Source: Porites lobata
Taxonomy: Eukaryota; Cnidaria; Anthozoa; Scleractinia; Poritidae
Assembly: GCA_942486035.1 (NCBI GenBank)
Contig: CALNXK010000019.1
Coordinates: 2,772,501 to 2,836,500 of the forward strand
DNA length: 64,000 bases
Reading direction: 5' to 3'
Within the stretch, counting starts at the first letter, position 1. Each line of letters starts with the position of its first letter. The notes under the pieces were generated by a model. The model worked only from the letters and a program-made list of their open reading frames with translations. It was not told where the DNA came from and did not search any database. Positions 12,201-26,700 of this stretch are shown in pieces. The translations under genes and the position numbers were made by a program.

Positions 12201-15200
12201 GGTATCTGGTATAATCAAGCTCCGGTTATCGGCCCAGGCTAAAAACACTTCCCAAGACCTTGATTATTCCAGATATCACAAAATTAACTGTACCTCTTAC
12301 CCAGTAAGAAAACAGATACTGGGTACAACATTAATGTACATTATTATTCATTCAAAATATTTCCCCAGTTCTGATTGGCTAAAAGCACACGCATAATTCA
12401 CAATAACCAGTTACCGATGACCAAATTTGGACGAATTTTATGTTTACCGAGGAAATGATGTCAAAAATGCAGCCCGCTACAAGTTAATGAACCGTTAACC
12501 GAGAAGGCCTGGTGACGAGATTGAGTTGTTCAGAAATGACCAACAACTCACTTATTTCAAGAGTAAGAACTACTGGAACTAGGCGAAGTAGTGGCTAAAA
12601 ATATAGCAAAAACAGCACGAAGACAACTCGGAGGGTGACATCTACTATTTGGAGAATATTGGTGGCACTGGACAAACCTAAACGTACACTATCGAAGATG
12701 AACTTAACATCGATGGAGGTAAGCATGTTTTACCTATGTTTTTAAACTAGGAATTATTTTGAAAGAATAATGAAACAATTATTGAATTCAGCTTTCGTAT
12801 CATATGAAGAATTATGGAAATCTCGGAGGGTGTTATTAACACCATCCTCTATCTCCATAATTCTTCATAAGACACTCAGCCTAATTCATTAACTGTTAAA
12901 TAATTCTTATTAGGTTTCTTTTCTAGGTAATAATAAAAATATAATCATCAGTCAAGAGACTGCCAGTTCAACAGAGTCTGGTGCTGGAGGGGTGGAGGGG
13001 TGAGGCTAAGAGGGGAAGGAGGCACAAATTTCCCAGGTGAAAGAAATTTGGGGGAGGGCATAATTTATTTTACTCCTACCCTTACAAAAAATAACTTGTA
13101 TTGTTTCAAGTTTCACTTGCCATATCAAATTAAGATTGCAAACCCACTGTTATCAGCACTATACTGTGTATCAAAATAAACGAATATGAACAGTCTAAAC
13201 ATACATTAAAAAGGAGGTCAGGAACCTTTTTGTATGGGAAGTAAGGGGCGAAGTGTTAAAGTCTTGATGACAAAGGTAATGAGAGCCCTGATCATATTAA
13301 TTTCCTTTCAATTCTCACAATACACATGAGGCTCAACTAGCCATGATCAAGAACTTTGAAACTTTTCAGATAGGACACCTTTTGAAATCTTCAAAATGAG
13401 TTGTCTTCCTAGACTCTCTAGCAGGTCCTCAAAAAAGAAAGATTCCCTACACCCTTGATCAAAGTTTAACATTTCAAGAACTCTGTGCTAACCTTTGACA
13501 AGGAGTTTGCCTTCTTCTCCAATGCATGATATGGATGACGGGGAGTTGAGCCTTTCTTTAGAACTGGCTGAGCCCTGTAGAGAAAATTTTGAAATCACTT
13601 GTTTCTCTTTCACAAAGTTACTGGTAAATATCCCCGGTCTGTAAAAATAAAGGACAGGCTCAATAGCATTTTTGTTGGGGTGCTTGGGAAACAGATTGTT
13701 CAACCTTTTGAATATGTAAAATCAGGATATTTTTCCCAACCGAGGAATAATTATTAATCACACATGTGCTGAAGGGGTGAGCTGCTAGGGGGAAGGAGGT
13801 TGGGGGCATTCTCCTGATCCCCTGAAACACGATTTCTAGTGTTCTGAGAAAACATTTTTTGTCTAATATGTTCGCATACAAGAACTTCATTTCATTTTTC
13901 TGCGTGTTCAGTTATTGTTCTTGTAAGCAGGAAACAAAAGAGCAGTACTGGGACAACAATTTCGTCAAAAGGAAAGGGACTTTTCAGTCCAACTGACTGA
14001 AATGACCAGACCAGTCAAAGAGGACCACCTTCAAAGCGGGTCCCGAATATTCCAGTCGGACCAAACCAAAAGAGTCTGTTCCATTTGATGTACCAACCAA
14101 AATTTCTGGAATTTTGGATTGAATGGAAAAAGCCCTTCCTTTTCAGTATTCAGGAATTTCCAAGTAAGTTGCTGAAAAATGGAAGGGAACCAGCTCATCG
14201 ACCATAGCAAGGTGTCTGCTGTGCGATATAGCTGTTAGGAGCATGCAAGTTCACCAAAATGAATTAAAATAACAAAATGAATCATATTTTGAACCGTGGA
14301 TAAAGATCAAGTTCACCAGAGCTAAACAAAACTAATATTGACTTGAGGCCGCATTCACATATATTTTTGAAATACAATGTGGAAATATTAACTTCTTTGT
14401 AAGGTAAAATTTTCTGACTGTGCTATATACACCTGCATGTAGACTGGTTGAATAGATGTTAATTTAATGTACTGTTGGTCGACATAGACAGATGTAATTT
14501 TTTGGAACTCAAAAATAATATTATCATGTCAATCTTTCTCAAATTATTTTCTAAACTATTTTGTAAAAGCAAAGGTCTCATTTCTAGTCACAGTATACTC
14601 AATGTTTTTTTTTTTTAAGGAATAAGTATGATTGCGGCACAAACAACAACTTCGACTTCTTCGTTCAACGCGAAATTCATTCATTCAAGTATAGATTAAA
14701 TTGCAGACTTGCAAAAATGATTCCCTTGGTAGACTTTACGTGATTGCAACATATATTCTTGGTGATCCTTTACACTGTTCCTCTTTCAGATAGAAACACA
14801 ATTTAAATTGAATCATTTGATTATATTCATTGAATAAAATGTTCCTTTTAAAGACAACACAAGGTGAGACTAGTGAAATATAAATTAGGAACACAGTTTG
14901 ATAAGCAGAGCGTATCCTACCTTAGCTCGTCTCCTCCGTTCATTCATAAACACATACACATGAACATTGACAAAGTAGTTGTTTTCGATCTCAACGTTGG
15001 TGTGACTCTTCATGTTGGCTTCTTATAATTAATAACCACAGCTCCACAGAGGTTTATGTGGAAGGAGACTTTTAAGCAAAAATGTCGACTGGAACATCAT
15101 AAAGCTTTCAAAGTGAAAATCTCAATGGGAAGTTTGACATTCAAGGTAATTACAAGCAGTAAAAATTTCAGCTGTCTGTCTGACTTAGCATTGTTTTTTA

Positions 15201-18200
15201 CATTGTGACAAAAATACTCATCCAAAATTAAAAATTAAAAGTTGGTAAACAAACTGATGAATATTTACAGCACAAGCATGAAAAAGCCATCATCTCCTAG
15301 TAAGCATCTTTCTGAGGTTTTTCAAGCTTTCTTTTCTACAGAAATACATTCAGTATGAAACCATTCAAAGAAACAGTTTTGGAAATTAATAATTAATAAG
15401 AACTAGATTTGCATGACAAGAGATGAGCAGGTGGTAGTTTATATTGATATCTAAGAAAGCTTTTTTCTTCACTTTTAATTTTTCTAATTTTCACATTAAT
15501 AATTCTAACTATAGGACCATAAAAATGTCCAATACATCTTCATTTTAAGGTTTAGATCCACTATAAGCCAGTATCAATAAAATTCAGCAAAAAACATACC
15601 AGTATCTAAGTTTCCTAGATAGGTCCATAAAAAATGTTTCCTGTAACCCATATATATATATCTGTTTTTGATTATAATTTAATATGACTCTATAGCATGG
15701 CTGTATGATAAACAAAAATAAAATAAAAAATCTTTACATTATGGTTAAAATAATTTTCCCATGACATCAATTAATTTCACTTTTTATAGAAAAGCCTAGT
15801 TATAACAAAAATTTCAAAAGCACAAAATAGAAGACAAACACACAGGCATTAAAGGTGACCAAACTATTCTGTGCAGCTGTATGTTACGTTAAATGGTCAC
15901 ATTATCACATTTAAGCATACTGAAAAAATAAGGGCTTCAAGTAAAAACAATCATTTTCTACTCCCCACACTTCCTTTTTGGAGGGGACATCTCCACCCTT
16001 TCAATTATTATTATGCCATTTCTCTCTCTTTCAAGGAACTCAATTGCCAAATTCGGAAAATGTGCTCCTCAAAAAAACTTTTTGGTGGACTAGCTGCTGG
16101 ATGACAAGCAGTATGTAATCCACTTTCTGGCAAACTTGCATGTAGAATGACGGTTGATCTTTCTATCATCGACACAGGTAAATCTGACAAACCAAATGCT
16201 AGTGAGATAGGTAACTGAGAAAAAAAAATTCTGGTGTTTACAAAAGGCAATTTTTTTAAAAGTCATTTGTTGGCCAGTACCAGTAGTTTTTTTTTTTTTT
16301 TTTTTTTTTCAAATATTTCTTGAACAAATTTTGGCCTTCATATTGCATTTTTATAATGTTTGAAAATTACCACTTCCTCTATTTTCCCTATTCTAATAAT
16401 ATTATTTCTCAGTTCTAAATCTGTTTTCTCCTCTCTCTGTTGCCTGCCCCACAGACCACTGGACATACCTGTGCTACTAAGGCACAGGATTCCAACATAG
16501 GTGCAGCTTAATAATATTTTAAAATGAAGTAACTACAGCTGTACAAATTTTGGCACTTTATTGATCTCTAACATTTTATGCTGCCAGACGATGTGGAGAC
16601 ATGCACACAAAAGAGATTCACTTAAAGCAGAAAAACTGAGCTACACATGTATAATTTTCATTTTCAGTGATTTACAAAAACAGACTCTTCACTTTACAAT
16701 ATATGATGTGGCTTTCAAGTCTCACATTAGCCACTACTCTTGATCAAAAATCTGGTCCAATTAAATACCAAATTTACACACCAGGAACAATTACTACAAT
16801 TCAAATGTACTGTACTGTTCAGTAACTTTCATTGAATGATTTTCATCTACACCTGCACCTGTACCAATTCAACCCTCTACACCCTAATATCAAAATTGTT
16901 ATTCTCATTTGTTGTCCCTGTATGTTTTCAAAAGAAGTGGTGGGGAGAATTTGCTGAAGTATCAATTAGATTCATCTTTCTTGATCATGTCCTCAATTCT
17001 CCTGACCACTGTTTTATATATTATAAGGAGAAATTTCATGCTGATCATTATTTTGCCTTAAAGGGTTAAAAGTTAAACTGTTTTGTACAGGGTTCCTACT
17101 CTTTTGAGTTCTTCAAATTCCATGACTTTCCATGACTTTTTCCATCACCTTCTCAGTTTTCCATGACCTTATGTGTAGCTGTCATTTTCGAAAATTTCAA
17201 AACCTTACAGGTGTACCTGTTTTAGCATACATCTGTATTTTTTTTTACTTTACACACTTCAACAGAAACAAACTCTGGTATCCACCACATTGCATGCCGT
17301 TTGCACTGTTTTTAAATAACTCCCCTTCACGTGTTATTCTTGTTTTGTCATCTGCAGTAACTCATCTACCTAACAAAACTTTAATTTTCCATGACTTTGA
17401 AGGACCGACAATTAAATTCCATGACTTTCCAGGCCTTGAAAATGAAATTCTTAAATTCCATAACTTTCCAGGTTTTCCATGACCTGTACAAACCCAGTTG
17501 TAAACCATAATAGACAGTACATATACCACAAGAAAATACTGCTACTGCTGTAAAAAGCTACACTGTAGCTTTCATTTAAACAGTAACAGAGACTCACAAA
17601 TTTAACATTTCTTTACATTTGGTCTGGTTCAAGGAATTTTCTTATCACAAAATGAAAGTTTCATCACTTATCAAGTGTCAAGCCTTACAAAACAGAAAAT
17701 GGCAGACATGGCTTTGAACAACCCTTCTTCTGATAGCTTTCAATCAACTGTTTTGCTGCAGTGCTCCTTTCTCCCCCACTATTCTAAGACAAAGAGGTTA
17801 ATTTCTAGGACCTACAGGTAGAAATGCTACTCACCAAATCTGAATTGAGCTTTTCCTTGGAAGTTGTATCTGCAGTGAGTGGAAGTGTAGTGATGGTTTT
17901 ACAAATAACTTCTTTGACTTTCTCCTGAACTTCCGCGCCATCAACCTCACTGTCCTGATCGAGATACAAATCACAGACAACAATACAGTGAGTTAACTAC
18001 CTGGAAGATTGAAGTACATGACTGTGTACAATTTTGTTCAATTCTGTGATGGATATATTACTATCCCCATATCTTGCTTCACTCCTTAAATAACCATGAA
18101 GCAGTGATTTTGTTACCTCTGGGTGCTGCATCCTTGACAAATAAAAATCCCTAAAGACATAAAATAATTCATGGCACACGTCCCGTACAACGCAAAGATC

Positions 18201-21200
18201 GATTGATTGATCTAAACATGCATGTGTATTTGTAGAAATATACCATTCATGTAATTTCTGTGGCAGTTATTTTTCTTTTAGCCTTTGTTGTGCTTTAAAA
18301 TAGAAGGACTATAATATTTCAATTTCAGTATACTGCAATACAGAGTTTTGGAGTGTGTCTTCAGATTAACTGTCTGGTTACATAAAGGACCAAGCACTTT
18401 CAATTTTGGACTAGTTTTTTTTTTTTTTTTTTAACTGGGACTCATTAGTTCTGGACAGGAACTCACGATTTTTCACAAGTTAGATGAGTACCAGGACGCA
18501 CCATAACTATGTGTACTTGTAACAAAATCACTGATGAAGCCTTAATTTCCTTCATAATGCCCAGTAAATTGCCCATAACCATCATCATTGTCATGCTGCA
18601 TCCATATGTTGATATATTGTATCATGTGGTGCGATACAAAATACTCAGACCAGCCCAACAGAGGGTACTTGGTCTTAAAGGCCAATATTTAAAAGGGAAA
18701 TCCAAAGCTAAACTGAAATTTCCAGCTCAAATCAGAGAGATCCTCCATAGAGCGAGTGTAACAAGAGTATGCATGCATATTCCCTGGAAGAACACACTGT
18801 ACACTGTACAAATTCTGAACAGAAAGCAATGCAAATAATTTGAAATTTGTATGAAAAAAGTAAAGCATTATCTACATGTAGTAGTAGCAAAATAGATCTA
18901 AACAACAGCCTAACGAGCAAAGAATCTGTAAGCCTACTGAGTACAGACATTAATGGCTGTTCGCCAGCAATTGGTTCATGGTCTATGTCCAGGGGTGTAC
19001 ACCCCTGTAAGAATGAAAGGAGAGATTGCCATTCCCTTTTAGAGGCTTTAATTAATTAAATTGTGGATTAATGTACCACTTTGGGGTGGTATAAACTAAA
19101 ATTACAATATTGTTACAGTACGTTGTTTGGGTAAATTTTAAAGGCATCTAATTAGCAAATTAGGCAGAAAATCATTAAGGCAACTATCAATTTGTTATTC
19201 AAGTGAGTGACCATTTGCTGTATTTGGAAATAAATCCACAGTGGTGGGTTTGTCAGTGGATTTGTTGTTTGAATTATTACAAACTGTAGTAGCATGATGA
19301 GTGGAATAAGGCCCTAAGTGCTTTCTGATCCAATATTCAATTCCTTTTGATTTGCAAGCACTTACAAGGCACATTGAAAGAAGAATCTGGCAGCTTATAC
19401 ATTATCAGTTGTCACTTAGACAGAGAGGTCATTTGCTCTTTCAGCTATATATACATCAACATTGGCTGGATATTGGCCTTATTCCCTTTTTTGGGATATG
19501 CTTAAGTAAAAAAGGCATAATTTTTTTTTATTTATCCAAGGATCTGAAAGCATTCTAAAGTGCACGATTAGAAGCAAAATGAACAACAAACTTCTCTACT
19601 AGAATTTCAAGAAAAAAAAAACTTCATCTTCTTAACTTCACACTAGAATAACTAACTGATGAACAGCATACAAGGACTATCCATTTGAAAATGGCAAACT
19701 GTAACAAACATTTTTGTGCGAGACATCACTTTTCTGCATTACAAAATGATAATTAAACTTAATTGTTGCATATTTACCTTAACTTAAAACAGTTTATACA
19801 CTGTATCTCACAAAACGATTGTTACATTTTAAAGTAATCAGTGACTAGCTTAATTAAGATTTTTTGAACCATTCTTGAAATTATGGAAGCAGAAATCAGA
19901 ATATAATTACTTAATTCATAAAAAAATGGAAGACATTAATAACATTGTTAAAGTGATAAGTTCTACAACATTTACTGCCACAAATGCTTCAGATTATTTT
20001 TTACATGTATCACATGGATTCACAGTCTGCAACTGTCTCTTTTAAAAAGCTGATATCTCATCAAAAGCACTATATAGTTGTACTAGCCGCTATAATTATT
20101 ACTAAACAATGTAAAAGCTGTGCTTTAGTCTTCTAAAATTAATTGAATTGGAAGATGAGAATGAATACAGCAGTGCTTGAACAATAAACTAACACAGAGT
20201 GTCACAGCAAACCTATTTTCTTCAATTTTCTTGTTTTAAGAGTACCAGTCATATAGGCGACACAGTGGTGTGTAAAGACTTAAAAGAAACATGTTAATTT
20301 GAAAACTTACCCCATCCAAACCAGAGGGGTCTGATGATGTCTTAATAACACACTGCAGTTTGGTTTCCTCGCTTTGTTCTAAAACCTCATTGCCAATCCC
20401 TGCTTTAAACCACAACACTGCAGTCAACATTTGAGGACCCTTTCAAAATCACCACAACCAGTAGAACAACACAATAGAAACAAGCTCTTTGTAGAATCAG
20501 AGACAATTTTACCTTGCTTTGAAGATTCCTGTCCCATATTGGGATAGCTGCAATTTCCTTCAAAAACTGACTATTATTAGTAACTTCTTGAGGGCAAAAG
20601 TTGGTTGTATTTCAAATGATGTCTGGCAATATTTCTGTCAAGGTGAATAATTTATGAGCTGAAAGCTTCGTGATATTTACTAGTGTAATATAACAGAGCA
20701 GTTTCAGCTGAGTAAGAGACAAGAGTTAGGAGTCTGGGTTAAAGTTGCATTCCAGAAACATTAAATCACCTTTGATGATATCAAAAAAGGTCAATAAAGT
20801 CTTTGAAGTGAAACAGAAAAGTTTAAAGATATCATTGACATTAAGCAGGTAAGACCTGTTACCTTGAAAAGAAATCTTCAACGCTAATTAAACACAAAGG
20901 TATCAGTGACCAGTCCACTGACTTTTGTCTTGCATTTATGTTAGCATTCATAGTGCCAACTTAAAGTAAGTTATTCCACCTTGAGTTCTATCACTCTTGT
21001 TCTATCCTTTTTATCCAAAAGACAACTAAATGATTGTTTACACCATGAGCAATATAAGAACGTCCTATCAAGCAAAAGCATTCAAAAGTCGCACAGTAAT
21101 GTATGAGTTATAAAACACCTTTTCTATTCTTACTTTGCAATATAAAATTCAACATAAAATAGGGCATGATTAAAAAATGGAGTGATGGAAAATACTTGGT

Positions 21201-23747
21201 TCTTTTTAATAAGAAGTAAAAATAACGAATTAATTGCTTTTACATCAAACACCTTTTGATTTGTAATATTGTGGCATTATAAAATTTTTCAACTTCTCAA
21301 TTTTTTCTCTTCCAACATTTCTCTCAACTTTCATTTCCATAACAATATTAACAAACAAAATAAACCACAAATAAGACATAAAACTGTTAAAATTAAACAA
21401 CACATGACATAGTATTGCACAGAGTTAACATTGGATCCACAAGATCTAATTTAATTTTCAGGTTATAAAATAAAAACAAAATTCAAGTCCCTGAACTCTG
21501 ACGAACAGTAAAAGGCTAATGGCAAGGATAAAGAGTTTGTCTTAATGAACAAATGAAATTTTCTTCATTATCAACAAAAATATGTGAAAATAAGTGAGAT
21601 TTTAAATTATTTGAGTAATAATTTAAGTTTTTAGGAATAAAAATAGCAAATTATATATCTAGCTAGATGGTTCAATTAAACAGTTTTGCAGGTGGTATAA
21701 CAGGTACTTGTAAACACTGTTGTATTTTCTATGAAAGAAATATCTCTACATATTCAAATGTAACCCAATGCACAAAAATTCGTTTCATTTTATCTTCCTG
21801 GTTAATGGTACTGAACATACCAAATGAATATACAATTTATGCAACTCTAAATAAAAAAAGTGTATGCTGACCATTTTAACAGATTCAGTTCTGTTCCATT
21901 TTGATTTTCTGTAGGTTCCCTGTGAGTACATACACACAGTAACAATAAATTCTATTACTAGTAGTAATCTCAGATTAGGAAGTGCGTTTGAGCTTGTTTA
22001 GGTTTACTGTCAAATGTAACATTATTTCCTAATAAATTGATGCTGCAAAACGCTTCCTATATGTTTTTTTTTTTTTTAAAAAGAGACAAAACGAAACAAA
22101 ACGACTACGAAAAAATGAAAAAAGTCTTACCCAGCAGGAGTCGAACACAAAACCTTCGACGTGTAAGGACAACGCATTATCCATTGCGCCACGCAACCAT
22201 TATTAAGAAAATATACATCAATATAATGTTGTATTTAACACTTTTGTGCCCATAAGATAAATTATTCAAGATGGCGCAGAAAATGCAGACGTACAACGAA
22301 ATGAGTACTACAAAAGGTCACCCTTGAGTACCACAGGAATCCCAAGATTATGTGTTGCATTCTCCTAACGTCGAACACAATTATATTTTTATTCTGAGGA
22401 CAAAATGCCCTCAAAAAAGCCCAAATGACCCAATCGGCATACACTTGCATGACTGCCTTCAGAAAAAAAGATTGTGTTATTTGAAGGCTCAGACAGCACT
22501 TCCATGCTACATTTTCACTTAATTCCCCAACATTCATTTCCAGGAGGGCAGAGCTTATAGCTTAGTACCCTATTATGTGATATTAGACTCGAAAAGCTCA
22601 AAGGAATACAAACAAAATAAATCATATATTGTAAATGTTGAGGTTCACTCATAAATAATATTATTTCATTTAATTTTACATTATTTTGTTGTCTTCTATT
22701 CAATTAGTATGAGTTTTAATTTTAAAACAAAATTGGCCCATTTAAATACATACATACATACATACTTTATTGTTAAATCCCCAAAGGGGCTTTTCAGGAA
22801 CAATGAGGCCACAAATAATATTATTGGCAATCTTTTCAAAATTTCTGAGGAACATTGTCTTCTTGTGACCTGTGAAGGATTACCCACTGCCCCATCAGCG
22901 TTTATAGAAAACAGTTTCGTACCTTGTCAAAGCATTTAGTTGCCATGGCAATCTCTGGAACACCAATAAACTGTATAGATACTTCTACCCTTGAAAGAGC
23001 AGTGTTCAACTTAAGGGCAACCTTAAAGAAGAAAACAGAAGACTGGTTTAATTATCTCAATTCTCCAGACTATCTGAAGGTATTTCATTTAAAGTGATAT
23101 GCCCCCTTCCCCTGTCGCAAAGCTTCACTCGTTGCAAAGCAGTGCAAGTTGTGTGACAGAATTTAAAAGCACTATTAAATTTTAAGACTTAGTGGTATTG
23201 AATTGCAGTGTGGTCAAACAGTCAAAACTGTCCATTTCTCAAGAAAAATAAAATATGCTTGACCAATGAAGAAATAAAAAAATCCTGTTTTCTTGAAACT
23301 TGACATGAGAGAATTGGAACTCAATTCTTTTGTCTCAAAGTTCAAGTTATTCACATTTTCAAACAAGAGAATCATGTTTTGAGAATCAGGTTCAGTGTCG
23401 GCCTTTAGTTAATACTTTTGAGCAGTACTGTAAACAATTTTGCTTCCATGATTTTATGTCAGGGTGATTGTGGCAGAGTCAAGACTGACTTTTTTATCTC
23501 AAAGAGGCTATACACTAAGCAGTTCATACACACTGTACATGTAGTCATATTATAATACCTCTCCAGCTAATTTGAGCACCCTTGTTTCCAGCATTGAAGA
23601 TTTAGGCCGATCATCAGTTTCTTGAAGAACTTGAATTAAAAAACCAAGGTCTGCTGACTCCACATGAAATGTTATGCACTAGCAGGAAGACAACACAGTT
23701 TATTAAACTTTATATTGACAATTTTGATGATAATAGCTTTATAATAG

Positions 23748-23781
<34 letters not shown>

Positions 23782-26700
23782 AATGATGATGATGACAATG
23801 ATGATGATGATGATGGTGGCGGTGGCGGCAGTGGTGGAAGTAGTGGTGCCAAATGATGATGATGACACAGGGTGCAAAATTGTGACCAGCTGGTCACCAA
23901 TACAACTGAAAATTTAGCGACCAGAATTACATGGCTAGTCACCAGAAGGTGACTTACTTTCAGTGCCTTGTCAATGTTTTGAACTGACACTCAAGGAATT
24001 AATTTTGTCTTAAATGGAAAAATTTTCCCTTTGATTTCCAGAGGAATCTTACTTCTTGTCTTGTCAAAGCTTTTTATCTCTATAGAAAATAATTCAGATC
24101 CAAACTGAAGGTAAGAAATCTAAAAAGCATTGACTATTTACAGGCAAATGAAATCATCGAAGGCGAGAGACTGGTATTAAAGAATTATTCTGTTCTGCAG
24201 TGACCTGGTACAGGCAACATGTTGGTTAGCTTAGCGCCTAACTGCTTGCCAAAGCTTTGCACTGGTAAGTACATGCAAAGGCGGTCACGTTAGAATGTTC
24301 AGTCTCCAAACTATCTACCGTAAAATTCCGAAAATAAGCCCTGGGGCTTATATTTTTCAAAAGCCCTTTTTGAGGGGCTTATTTTTGGAGGGGCTTATAT
24401 TCGGAGGAGCTTTATCTACATCTACGGAGGGAAATTTGCGTTCCAAAATCGATTGGGCTAGCCTTATAGTTGGAAGTAAATTTACCGTTTTGGCTTTGTT
24501 TTACTTTGTATTTGAGGGCAATTTTCCAAGTACAAGCCCCCGGGGGGCTTATATTGGGAGGGGCTTATACATGGAGGGGCTTATTTTTGGAATTTTACGG
24601 TATTTAACAAAAAGTCCTCTTCAACTAAGATACCCAACCCACACAATCATTTAATGCTTTTTCGTACATGGCAGTCTGACATAATTTTGCATTCACTCAC
24701 GAGAGTTAATGCTTTAAGTGAAAAAAAAATCCATTAAAAACTTTGCAATACAATAAATAATATTAAAATGTATTGTAAAGAGATTTCAGTGAATATTTGT
24801 GTTATTCTAATCCACATTTTTTTTACCTGCATATTCCCACTAACACACAAACAGTACACACTTGTTAGTTTTGGAGGAAGACAGCCTGGGCTTAGACCTT
24901 CGATAACAATCCTCTGATCTTTCTACAAGAGAAAAAACAATGCTAAAAAAAAACACAAATTCAGCTGAGTGAATCAAGTTTGTTTCAGCACCCTTAGTAG
25001 CTTACTGCACAGATGAAAAAAACACTGGGATTAGTAATTTAAGATCAAATTTGTTGCCTGAAAATGACATAAAAAAGCGAAATAAAAAAATATGAAGCAA
25101 TTCTCTTGCAAAACGTACAAGCCCAGATTAAATCAGACCTAAAGAGGTGGATTTTTTCAAAATAATATTATACACTACAGTTGGGGAGGGCAGGGATAGG
25201 AGCCTAGACCCCAGTTGATCAAAAGGTTGATAACGCTATCCACTAGATAAGGTAATTGGATTGCCTTACACTCATCCACTGAATAGCAATTTATCCAGTG
25301 GATAGTGGTATCCAACCTTTTAAAAACCAGGGCCAGGTGAATAGAGGGCAGGAGGGTACAGGAGGTGGGAGATGTAAAGTAAAGGGGGGGTGGAGTTCGA
25401 ACAAGGTGGGAAGTGGGAGAAATAAGGAGGAATTTATGCAATATTAAAATTTTGCAATCAAAAAGGGGCTTAGGGGAAGAAGAAAAGAAAAAACAGGGGA
25501 GCTGGGAATGCAAGGTATGGGAGGCAGAGGGTCTGGACCCCCTATCACCTCCCACCCCTAAATACCCTTTGGTACTATATATACCCCCTATAACTCACAG
25601 AAGAAAGAACCATTCCCCTTGGGTGACCTTGTAGCTCTCAGAAGACCTCACCGGATTACAGTCGAACCTCGATTATCCAGACTTTTCAATTATCCGGACT
25701 TGTTTTCCTGGTCCCTCTTTTTTTTTCATGAAGATTAATAAGATGCAGTAAAAACCCGCAACTAAGAACCTAAAAATTAAGAACCTGTTAGCCTAAAATT
25801 GGTCATTTATACCCCCTATTAACAAGAACCTATTTAGCCTAAGAAATTTAAAACAGGTTCTTATTTTCTAAAATCATACTAGTACATTACAGCTGCATTG
25901 CAAGAATCATATTTGAAGCAAAAAAAGCAGATTGCCATTGTTGCAAAAATGTTTTTTAAAGAAAAATGAGTGTGAGGTATGTTTTTTGTGGGGGTGGAGG
26001 GTGGGGTGGAGCTGAAGAAAATAAAAGTATAAGCTAATGACAAACTTGTTTGCAGCTGTGTTTTAATTGTTTTTTCTCCAGGATGAAGAACCCATTTTAA
26101 GAACCTAAATAGCCTAAAATTCTGTGAACTACCATTTATATAAGAACCTGTTTAGGCTAACTCCTAAAAATGTAGGTTCTTAGTTGCGGGTTTTTACTGT
26201 AGATCTTGAAAATTTGAAACGATTAAAAGTTTGTTAATCATTCCAAACGTGTGTTTGAAACTCTGTTTAATCTGTTTTGCTTTGAAAAAGAATGAGAGGC
26301 ATTTAGCTGAATTCTGATTGGCTCGATTATTATGTTGCTAAGGGAATGTCATGTTTGATTATGCATTGGTTGTTGTAAACACAAGACCAATCAATCATAA
26401 ACTCAAACCACAGCCATGTCTACTCAACGAAAGCATTCCATTCTCTTGATAAAGGATAAGCAAACAATTACTTCATGTTTGGAGAAAGGCGAAAAGGGAA
26501 CAAATTTAGCACTCGAGTTTAAAATCGGCAAACAGCATATCAAAGATGTACACAAAAACAAAGGGGAGATCCTGAAATTCACCAGCAGCATCGAGACAAA
26601 CGAAGGATTGAAAATACATAAATACTTACAGTCTGTACATAAATTCAAGTAAGAGCTAATTCACAATAAAATTTTGTTTTCTTTTCTTTTTTCCGCATGT

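Noticed and set aside
16836..17482. 77- and 116-codon ORFs (plus)
   Set aside because: The second is the TTCCATGACTTTCCA repeat translated; the first has no motif and lies antisense in an intron.
22130..22200. Functional tRNA-Val gene
   Set aside because: Anticodon stem has a mismatch and acceptor stem ends do not pair; poly-A tail indicates a SINE.
23669..23990. ORFs with poly-Met (plus) and poly-Ser/His (minus)
   Set aside because: Both are readings of the (GAT)n microsatellite; the real coding exon is 23559-23678 on the minus strand in another frame.
24295..24654. 119-codon ORF (plus)
   Set aside because: Lies across the 24318-24600 MITE and repeats GGLIFG-like words from the GGGGCTTAT motif.
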